Source: Pseudomonas orientalis (GTDB lineage Bacteria > Pseudomonadota > Gammaproteobacteria > Pseudomonadales > Pseudomonadaceae). From it: a stretch of 64,000 bases of DNA. How positions within the stretch are numbered: the first letter of the stretch is position 1; every line of letters starts with the position of its first letter. The DNA lies in the NCBI RefSeq assembly GCF_001439815.1, contig NZ_JYLM01000009.1, positions 124,001 to 188,000 of the forward strand, in the 5' to 3' direction. Of this stretch, positions 57,828 through 64,000 are shown piece by piece. Below the pieces are notes generated by a model that saw only the letters and a list, made by a program, of their open reading frames with translations, was not told the DNA's origin and made no database searches. Position numbers and translations under genes: made by a program.

Positions 57828-58271
57828 TTACTGAGCAGTGGTCTGCCGTGCCTGGGCTTGCTCTCTTTGGGCGATCGGCATGAAATCGTACGTTGGATAA
57901 AATTCAGTCTCGTAGACACCCCAGGCGGTGTTCTCGATGGCGAGGTTGACTTCAGCCAGGCGCGACGCCGGCAGGCGCAGGACGATGACTTGCCCGATGC
58001 CCATGGTGATATTCCAGCTTACGACCTCCACCCCGGCAGGCGGGAACACTTTGTGAAACTCCTGTTTGGCAAGTTGGGCTTTCAATGTGCTGAGGGGCCG
58101 TGATTGATCGTGTTTAAGAAATATGGTCAACATGATCGCGTTATCAGGCGTAACGGCAGCGATGTTCGCCCCTGCGGGTGGTTTGGCCTGGGCGGTACCC
58201 GCGCCTGGTAACAGAGTGATGATTAACAGTGCAGGTAGCAATGTGAACTTGAACAGGTCGCGAATATTCAT
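57828..58271 (-). CDS. Exported protein of unknown function
   Basis: 147 residues. The N-terminus (MNIRDLFKFTLLPALLIITLLPGAGTAQA) is a clear signal peptide cleaved after AQA. The mature part is small, with no recognised domain (IAAVTPDNAIMLTIFLKHDQ, VVSWNITMGIGQVIVLRLPA), and looks like an alpha/beta fold with a C-terminal Gln-rich tail. AGGTG lies 8 nt before the ATG. Monocistronic, with its own terminator. Function not predicted. Confidence 0.75.
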   Translation of the reverse strand: MNIRDLFKFTLLPALLIITLLPGAGTAQAKPPAGANIAAVTPDNAIMLTIFLKHDQSRPLSTLKAQLAKQEFHKVFPPAGVEVVSWNITMGIGQVIVLRLPASRLAEVNLAIENTAWGVYETEFYPTYDFMPIAQREQAQARQTTAQ

Positions 58272-58545
58272 CGTGAAGCACCTTTATTGTTGGTTGATTG
58301 AGTGGCGCCTGACGATGGCAATGCAGCTATGCGTGATAAAGCGGACAGCATCTGAGTTTGTTGTCGGACCGTTCTTTAATGTGCAGGTTTCGGAGGTGCT
58401 GGCAGTATCAGCGCATTGCCATTCCTCAGCTAAGCCTTTGCTTATTCTCAGGAATCCCGGACAATCGCGCCCCTGTTGAGGTCGGGGCGCTGCCTGTCAG
58501 GTTTTCTGACTCGTCCCGGCCGCGTGAATGCGGAGATCCGACCGG

Positions 58546-59823
58546 ATGAATGATCAGGCCAATAGCGTCGACGAACGCTATGCAACGACACCTGCAACGC
58601 TCACAAGCTGGAGCCGCCAGGACACCACCTGGATGCTTGGGCTGTTCGGCACCGCCATCGGCGCCGGCACTTTGTTCCTGCCGATCAACGCGGGCCTGGG
58701 GGGCTTCTGGCCGCTGGTGATCCTGGCGCTGCTGGCCTTCCCGATGACGTTCTTTGCCCACCGTGGGCTGACCCGTTTCGTCCTGTCCGGCCGTGAAGGT
58801 TCCGACATTACCGATGTGGTCGAAGAACATTTCGGCGTCAAGGCCGGGGCCTTGATTACCTTGCTGTACTTCTTCGCGATCTTTCCGATCCTGCTGATCT
58901 ACAGCGTGGCCCTGACCAACACCGTCAGCAGTTTCATGGAGCATCAATTGCACATCATGCCGCCGCCTCGTGCGGTCCTGGCGTTTGTGCTGATTCTGGG
59001 CTTGCTGGCCGTGGTGCGTTGCGGTGAACAGGTGATCGTCAAGGCCATGAGCCTGATGGTGTATCCGTTTATCGTGGCCTTGCTGTTCCTCGCTGTCTAC
59101 CTGGTGCCCCATTGGAATGGCGGCATCCTCAGCACCGCCAGTGAAATTCCGACGCCGTCGGCCTTGCTCAGCACCTTGTGGCTGGCGATTCCGGTGATGG
59201 TGTTCTCGTTCAACCATTCGCCGATCATCTCGGCCTTTGCGGTGGACCAGAAGCGCCAGTACGGCGCACACGCCGACGAGCGCAGTTCACAGATCCTGTC
59301 CCGCGCGCACCTGTTGATGGTGGCGATGGTGCTGTTCTTCGTGTTCAGTTGCGTGCTGACCCTGTCCCCGGCGCAGTTGGCCGAGGCGAAGGCGCAGAAC
59401 CTGTCGATCCTGTCGTACCTGGCCAACCATTTCGATAACCCGACCATTGCCTTCGCCGCGCCGTTGATTGCGTTCGTGGCGATTGCCAAGTCGTTCCTGG
59501 GCCACTACATCGGTGCCAGCGAGGGCCTCAAGGGCCTGGTGCTCAAGACCGGTCGCCGCCCGGCCGCCAAGTCGCTGGACCGCATGACCGCCGCCTTCAT
59601 GCTGTTAGTGTGCTGGATTGTCGCCACGCTGAACCCGAGCATCCTCGGCATGATCGAGACCCTGGGCGGGCCGGTGATTGCGTCGATCCTGTTCCTGATG
59701 CCGATGTATGCGATCCGCAAGGTGCCGGCGATGGCCAGGTACCGTGGGCAGGCGTCGAATGTGTTTGTCACGGCGGTGGGGTTGGTGGCGATTACGGCGT
59801 TGGTGTATTCGCTGGTTGCTTAA
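58546..59823 (+). CDS. Amino-acid permease, HAAAP family (SdaC/TdcC-like)
   Basis: 425 residues with about eleven membrane segments. The first helix region (TWMLGLFGTAIGAGTLFLPINAG, within which GTAIGAGTLFLP is diagnostic) is the family signature of H+ symporters for serine, threonine or aromatic amino acids. VFSFNHSPIISAF is another conserved stretch, close to SdaC, so serine or threonine uptake is most likely. The ATG at 58546 (MNDQ) has GGAG about 10 nt upstream; the frame opens earlier, at 58528. The 274 bp before it show no element I can identify with confidence. Confidence 0.88.
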   Translation: MNDQANSVDERYATTPATLTSWSRQDTTWMLGLFGTAIGAGTLFLPINAGLGGFWPLVILALLAFPMTFFAHRGLTRFVLSGREGSDITDVVEEHFGVKAGALITLLYFFAIFPILLIYSVALTNTVSSFMEHQLHIMPPPRAVLAFVLILGLLAVVRCGEQVIVKAMSLMVYPFIVALLFLAVYLVPHWNGGILSTASEIPTPSALLSTLWLAIPVMVFSFNHSPIISAFAVDQKRQYGAHADERSSQILSRAHLLMVAMVLFFVFSCVLTLSPAQLAEAKAQNLSILSYLANHFDNPTIAFAAPLIAFVAIAKSFLGHYIGASEGLKGLVLKTGRRPAAKSLDRMTAAFMLLVCWIVATLNPSILGMIETLGGPVIASILFLMPMYAIRKVPAMARYRGQASNVFVTAVGLVAITALVYSLVA

Positions 59824-59859
59824 GGTCTGACACAGTCTCAAGGACTACAAAGATTCAAA

Positions 59860-59948
59860 TGTGGGAGGGGGCTTGCCCCCGATAGCAGTGGCTCAGTCAA
59901 TTCATCTATGACTGATACACCGCCATCGGGGGCAAGCCCCCTCCCACA
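59860..59948. repeat. Paired REP elements
   Basis: Inverted 24-bp arms of the GGGGGCTTGCCCCC family, 41 bp apart, between the permease and the acnB terminator. Confidence 0.92.
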
Positions 59949-59985
59949 TTTGTTTTGTGTTGGCTGTAAAGCCTGATGCCAGGCA

Positions 59986-60018
59986 TAAAAAACGCCGCGT
60001 ACCTTGCGATACGCGGCG
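59986..60018 (-). terminator. Rho-independent terminator of acnB
   Basis: On the minus strand a 9-bp perfect stem (CGCCGCGTA / TACGCGGCG) with an 8-nt loop is followed by a T run, 35 bp after the acnB stop. Confidence 0.9.
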
Positions 60019-60052
60019 CTCGTTTACCCGGTACAGCTACATCAACACACCG

Positions 60053-62662
60053 TTAAGCTTGAATCACCGGGATGTTGGCGCTTGCCGCGATCTTGCGGAA
60101 CTCGGCGATCTGGTCGAAGTTCAGGTAGCGGTAGACGTCACTGGCCATGGTGTCCAGTTTCGCCGCGTAGCCCATGTACTCTTCGACGGTCGGCAGGCGA
60201 CCCAGGGTAGAGGCCACGGCCGCCAGCTCGGCCGAAGCCAGGTAGACGTTGGCGCCATCGCCCAGACGGTTCGGGAAGTTACGGGTCGAAGTCGACACCA
60301 CGGTCGAATTCGGCTCAACCCGTGCCTGGTTACCCATGCACAGCGAGCAGCCCGGCATTTCCATGCGCGCGCCAGCCTTGCCGTAGATGCCGTAGTAGCC
60401 TTCTTCGGTCAACTGGTGAGCGTCCATCTTGGTCGGCGGCGACAGCCACAGACGGGTTGGCAGCTGGCCCTTGACCTGCTCCAGCAACTTGCCGGCAGCG
60501 CGGAAGTGACCGATGTTGGTCATGCACGAGCCGATGAACACTTCGTCGATCTTCTCACCGGCAACGCTGGACAGCAGACGGGCGTCGTCCGGGTCGTTCG
60601 GTGCGCAGAGGATCGGCTCGTTGATTTCGGACAGGTCGATCTCGATGATTTCGGCGTATTCGGCGTCGGCGTCGGCTTCCATCAGCTCCGGATTGGCCAC
60701 CCAGGCTTCCATCGCTTGGGCGCGACGTTCCAGGGTGCGTGCATCGCCGTAGCCTTCGCCGATCATCCAGCGCAGCAGGGTGATGTTGGAGTTCAGGTAC
60801 TCGGTGACGGAGTCTTTGGACAGCTTGATGGTGCAACCGGCAGCCGAACGTTCAGCCGAGGCGTCGGACAGCTCGAAAGCCTGTTCCAGCGTCAGGTCGT
60901 TCAGGCCTTCGATTTCCAGGATGCGACCGGAGAAGGCGTTCTTCTTGCCTTTCTTCTCTACGGTCAGCAGGCCAGCCTGGATCGCGTAGTAAGGAATGGC
61001 ATGCACCAGGTCGCGCAGGGTGATGCCAGGCTTCATTTTGCCCTTGAAGCGCACCAGGATCGATTCCGGCATGTCCAGTGGCATTACGCCGGTGGCTGCG
61101 GCGAATGCAACCAGGCCGGAACCGGCCGGGAACGAGATGCCCATCGGGAAACGGGTGTGGGAGTCGCCACCGGTACCCACGGTGTCCGGCAGCAGCATGC
61201 GGTTCAGCCAGCTGTGGATGATACCGTCGCCCGGACGCAGCGATACACCGCCACGGGTCATGATGAAGTCAGGCAGGGTGTGGTGGGTGGTTACGTCGAT
61301 CGGCTTTGGATAGGCCGCGGTGTGGCAGAACGACTGCATCACCAGGTCGGTCGAGAAGCCCAGGCACGCCAGGTCTTTCAGCTCATCACGGGTCATTGGA
61401 CCGGTGGTGTCCTGGGAGCCGACGGTAGTCATCTTCGGTTCGCAGTAAGTACCTGGACGCACGCCTTTGCCTTCCGGCAGGCCGCACGCCTTGCCGACCA
61501 TTTTCTGTGCCAGGGTGAAGCCCTTGCCGGTGTCGACAGGCGCTTCAGGCAGCTTGAACAGGTCGGTAGGGCCCAGGCCCAGTTCGGCACGGGCCTTGTC
61601 GGTCAGGCCGCGTCCGATGATCAGCGGGATACGGCCACCGGCGCGAACTTCGTCCAACAGCACCGGGGTCTTCATTTCGAAGGTGGTGATGACTTCGTCG
61701 GTGCCGTGCTTGCAGACTTTGCCAGCATGGGGGTACAGGTCGATCACGTCGCCCATGTTCATGTTGGTGACGTCGAACTCGATCGGCAGTGCGCCCGCAT
61801 CTTCCATGGTGTTGTAGAAGATCGGCGCGATCTTGCTGCCGAAGCAGAAACCACCGGCGCGCTTGTTCGGAACAAAAGGCACGTCGTCGCCGAAGAACCA
61901 CAGCACCGAGTTGGTCGCCGATTTACGCGACGAACCGGTACCGACCACGTCACCGACGTAGGCGATCGGGAAGCCCTGGCCGCGCATTTCTTCGATCTGC
62001 TTCATCGGGCCGGTCTTGCCTTGCTCGTCCGGCACGATGCCTTCACGGGCCATTTTCAGCATGGCCAGGGCGTGCAGCGGGATGTCAGGGCGCGACCAGG
62101 CGTCCGGGGCAGGGGACAGGTCATCGGTGTTGGTTTCGCCGGTGACCTTGAACACGCGCAGGCTGATCTTGTCGGCCAGGGTAGGGCGGTTGCTGAACCA
62201 CTCGCCATCGGCCCAGGATTGAAGCACGGCTTTGGCGTGCTCGTTGCCGTTCTTGGCTTTTTCAGCCACGTCGTGGAACGCATCGAACATCAGCAGGGTG
62301 TGCTTGAGCTGGGCGGCCGCGACAGGCGCCAGTTCGGCGTCGTCCAGCAGCTCGACCAGCGTCACGATGTTGTAGCCGCCTTGCATGGTGCCAAGCAGTT
62401 CAACCGCGCGCTTTTTGTCGATCAGGGGGGAGGTGGCTTCGCCTTTGGACAGGGCGGACAGGAAGCCGGCCTTGACGTAGGCAGCTTCGTCAACGCCTGG
62501 TGGAATGCGGTTGGTGATCAGGTCAACGAGGAATTCTTCTTCGCCAGCCGGAGGATTTTTCAGCAGCTCGACCAGGCCTGCGGTTTGTTCGGCGTTAAGC
62601 GGCTGGGGAACGATACCCAGGGCGGCACGCTCTTCGATATGTTTGCGGTAGGCTTCAAGCAC
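60053..62662 (-). CDS. acnB: Aconitate hydratase B
   Basis: 869 residues; converts citrate to isocitrate in the TCA cycle using a [4Fe-4S] cluster. The HEAT-like and swivelling domains lie N-terminal (GTMQGGYNIVTLVELLDD, VTGETNTDDLSPAPDAW); cluster ligands are in VFIGSCMTNIGHFRAAG and GCSLCMGNQAR. The start is a GTG at 62662 (VLEAYRKH, read as Met) because homologues begin MLE.YRKH and GAGGG lies about 8 nt upstream; the longer frame to 62689 lacks support. Monocistronic with its own terminator. A folded element lies upstream. Confidence 0.95.
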   Translation of the reverse strand: MLEAYRKHIEERAALGIVPQPLNAEQTAGLVELLKNPPAGEEEFLVDLITNRIPPGVDEAAYVKAGFLSALSKGEATSPLIDKKRAVELLGTMQGGYNIVTLVELLDDAELAPVAAAQLKHTLLMFDAFHDVAEKAKNGNEHAKAVLQSWADGEWFSNRPTLADKISLRVFKVTGETNTDDLSPAPDAWSRPDIPLHALAMLKMAREGIVPDEQGKTGPMKQIEEMRGQGFPIAYVGDVVGTGSSRKSATNSVLWFFGDDVPFVPNKRAGGFCFGSKIAPIFYNTMEDAGALPIEFDVTNMNMGDVIDLYPHAGKVCKHGTDEVITTFEMKTPVLLDEVRAGGRIPLIIGRGLTDKARAELGLGPTDLFKLPEAPVDTGKGFTLAQKMVGKACGLPEGKGVRPGTYCEPKMTTVGSQDTTGPMTRDELKDLACLGFSTDLVMQSFCHTAAYPKPIDVTTHHTLPDFIMTRGGVSLRPGDGIIHSWLNRMLLPDTVGTGGDSHTRFPMGISFPAGSGLVAFAAATGVMPLDMPESILVRFKGKMKPGITLRDLVHAIPYYAIQAGLLTVEKKGKKNAFSGRILEIEGLNDLTLEQAFELSDASAERSAAGCTIKLSKDSVTEYLNSNITLLRWMIGEGYGDARTLERRAQAMEAWVANPELMEADADAEYAEIIEIDLSEINEPILCAPNDPDDARLLSSVAGEKIDEVFIGSCMTNIGHFRAAGKLLEQVKGQLPTRLWLSPPTKMDAHQLTEEGYYGIYGKAGARMEMPGCSLCMGNQARVEPNSTVVSTSTRNFPNRLGDGANVYLASAELAAVASTLGRLPTVEEYMGYAAKLDTMASDVYRYLNFDQIAEFRKIAASANIPVIQA

Positions 62663-62773
62663 AGTTATTACCCTCATCAGTGGTCCCACGGGACGCTCAT
62701 CCAGGAATGACCGGCACGCGTGCGCTCGGGGGCTTTTTGGGCCGCAAAGCCAGCGCTGCCGGCATTCCTTACA

Positions 62774-62909
62774 GAAGCTGCTTTCAAAGTTTTACGCCTG
62801 CAGAACGGAGCTGATGAGGGTTGGCGCAAGCATTGACCTACCGGGTCAAACTTGCGCCAACACCGTTCTGAAGGAACGACTGTGCTCGTGACGCTTTGAA
62901 AACAGCTTC
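62774..62909. other. Strongly folded intergenic element upstream of acnB
   Basis: Nested inverted repeats: GAAGCTG (62774) with CAGCTTC (62903); TTTCAAAG (62782) with CTTTGAAA (62894); CAGAACGG (62801-62808) with CCGTTCTG (62863-62870); GTTGGCGCAAG (62820-62830) with CTTGCGCCAAC (62851-62861); TTGACC (62833) with GGTCAA (62844). About 40 bp of pairing in 136 bp. No gene fits here. It may be an RNA gene, a leader or a mobile palindrome. Confidence 0.65.
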
Positions 62910-63020
62910 CAGCGGATTATTGGCGCCTTACAAGGCCGGGTGATTCTACGGCAAAAAAAATCTAAAGGTAAGTTGCGTCGCCAAGTTTGCAGGGTGATCA
63001 ACCTTAGACAAAGGGCTAAC

Positions 63021-63527
63021 ATGGCGCACTGTTTTGCTGATCTGCGTGTTTTGCCCATGCCCAACCAAACCATCAAGACCCCTTGCGTCGGCCTGTGCTC
63101 CACGGTCTACGGCGATCTCGTGTGCCGTGGCTGCAAGCGCTTTCACCACGAGGTGATCCAGTGGAATGGCTATAACGAGGAAGAAAAGCGCGCGGTCTGG
63201 CTCAGGCTCGAACAGTTGCTGGTGCAGGTGATGGCCGGCAAAGTGGAGGTTTTTGACCCCAGGACCCTGCGCGGGCAGTTGGAACAGCGCAAGATTCGCT
63301 TCGTGCCGCACCAGTCCGAGTACTGCTGGGCCTATCAGTTGATTGCGCGTGGGGCGCGGGTGATCAATAGCCTGGAGGCCTACGGCATGGTGCTGCTGCC
63401 GGAGTTTCGCGACTGGGCGCTGCCGCAGTTGCGTGACGCCATTGACCGGGAGTTCTTTATTCTGTCCGAGGCCCATTACCAGCGCTATATCGCACCGGGC
63501 TTCCTGAAAGATGCATTCGCTGACTGA
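63021..63527 (+). CDS. DUF1289 family protein
   Basis: 168 residues from the ATG at 63021, which has AGGG 6 nt upstream; a later ATG at 63057 (MPNQTIKTPC) is an alternative closer to the usual family start. The DUF1289 Cys motif CVGLCSTVYGDLVCRGC (C-x3-C-x8-C-x2-C) probably binds a metal or FeS cluster, followed by a helical region of about 100 residues. Function unknown. Divergent from acnB across the folded element. Confidence 0.83.
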   Translation: MAHCFADLRVLPMPNQTIKTPCVGLCSTVYGDLVCRGCKRFHHEVIQWNGYNEEEKRAVWLRLEQLLVQVMAGKVEVFDPRTLRGQLEQRKIRFVPHQSEYCWAYQLIARGARVINSLEAYGMVLLPEFRDWALPQLRDAIDREFFILSEAHYQRYIAPGFLKDAFAD

Positions 63528-63543
63528 CAATACAAATCCAAAG

Positions 63544-63633
63544 TGTGGGAGGGGGCTTGCCCCCGATGGCTGAGTGTCAGTTACCAGATGTATTGGCTGA
63601 CAGACTGCAATCGGGGGCAAGCCCCCTCCCACA
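63544..63633. repeat. Paired REP elements
   Basis: Inverted 24-bp arms of the same family as 44351 and 59860, 42 bp apart, between the convergent DUF1289 and universal stress genes. Confidence 0.92.
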
Positions 63634-63662
63634 TTGGGTTCTCGGTGCCTGAAGGAGCGATG

Positions 63663-64000
63663 TCAGGACTTGGTGGCGAGTTCTTCCAGATGATCCATCA
63701 GTGTCTGCGGTTTGAGCACCAGCACGTCGCTTTCCACCGCATCGAGCACCACTTCCGCCGTATTGCCGATCAACGCCCCGGAAATCCCGGTACGCGCCAC
63801 GGTGCCGATGATAGTGACCGCCGCTTGCCATTTATGCGCCGCGAAGGGAATCAATACATCCGCCGGCCCTTCCTCGATATGCAGGTGTGCATCATCCACG
63901 TCGAATTCAGTCTGGAAGGCTTTGCATTGCTCGCGATAACGCGCCTCGATGGTTTCCCTGAGTTGGAAGGTCGGGTCCGCCGCCGACAGCATCGGCGATG
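63663..64000 (-). CDS. Universal stress protein (5' end outside window)
   Basis: Only the last ~112 residues are in the window; the frame stays open to the edge, so the ATG at 63992 is probably internal. The UspA-fold ATP-binding signature is seen as GTVARTGISGALIGNTAEVVLD, the G-2x-G-9x-G-(S/T) loop, followed by the final strand SDVLVLKP. Acidic EGPADVLIPFA precedes it. Probably a tandem-domain or E-type Usp, but length cannot be judged. Confidence 0.88.
   Translation of the reverse strand, partial: SPMLSAADPTFQLRETIEARYREQCKAFQTEFDVDDAHLHIEEGPADVLIPFAAHKWQAAVTIIGTVARTGISGALIGNTAEVVLDAVESDVLVLKPQTLMDHLEELATKS

Noticed and set aside
58440..58545. Possible amino-acid riboswitch before the permease
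   Set aside because: I could not find a conserved aptamer core; only short unconvincing complementarity.
59860..59948. Possible CRISPR-like repeats (also 44351 and 63544)
   Set aside because: Only two inverted copies per site with unrelated spacing and no cas genes; these are REP pairs.
59957..62710. Plus-strand open frame of about 917 codons
   Set aside because: Antisense to acnB with the same shadow composition, and it also spans the acnB terminator.

Overview
The window comes from a GC-rich gammaproteobacterium, almost certainly a Pseudomonas of the fluorescens group. The gene content and order support this: cysI with a DUF934 gene, metH, nfuA, the aerobic cobalamin genes, a nadK-to-pepN run, and acnB with a DUF1289 gene and a universal stress gene. 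The intergenic spaces also carry Pseudomonas-type REP/REPIN palindromes. Everything was read by eye from sequence; family names rest on recognised motifs and remembered families, not on searches.

Layout. 1-3.3 kb: 3' part of a PLP-dependent Orn/Lys/Arg decarboxylase, a GNAT acetyltransferase and a convergent LysR regulator. 3.3-8.4 kb: two small unknown proteins, an FMN reductase, pyruvate oxidase (poxB), and an old-yellow-enzyme-type oxidoreductase divergent from a MerR regulator across a perfect palindrome. 8.5-11.3 kb: sulfite reductase with DUF934, and two small membrane proteins. 11.3-28.6 kb: an accessory island of three giant toxin-like genes, namely two tandem paralogues of about 1,620 residues on the minus strand and a divergent 2,401-residue protein with a dermonecrotic-toxin-like N-terminus, leucine-rich repeats and a putative NEL E3 ubiquitin ligase end. 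28.6-33.2 kb: metH and nfuA.

33.5-44.3 kb is a cobalamin region. A minus-strand operon (cbtB-cbtA-cobE-cobM) and a plus-strand operon (cobW-cobN-chlI/chlD) each begin with a cobalamin riboswitch. A serralysin-type metalloprotease sits between the two leaders. The chelatase ATPase gene and the following von Willebrand factor A (VWA) frame, which has no start of its own, are joined by a textbook -1 frameshift site: heptamer A_AAA_AAG, a 5-nt spacer and an 11-bp stem. One gene can therefore yield both a small (I-type) and a medium (D-type) chelatase subunit. MetH, a B12 enzyme, lies next to this region.

44.4-52.1 kb: housekeeping genes (DUF1853, nadK, metallophosphatase, rhomboid protease, YeaC-like, DUF2797, pepN), several overlapping by 1-4 nt. 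52.1-52.7 kb is non-coding and repeat-rich. 52.7-59.8 kb: a cupin, a MocR regulator, an SDR and APH-fold kinase pair, a 2-hydroxyacid dehydrogenase, an exported unknown and an amino-acid permease. 60-64 kb: acnB, a strongly folded intergenic element, a DUF1289 protein and the 3' part of a universal stress gene.

The observations most worth following are the chelatase frameshift site, the giant toxin island with a hairpin burying the ribosome-binding site of its NEL gene, the protease between two B12 riboswitches, and three folded or nested non-coding elements (33.3, 52.3 and 62.8 kb).
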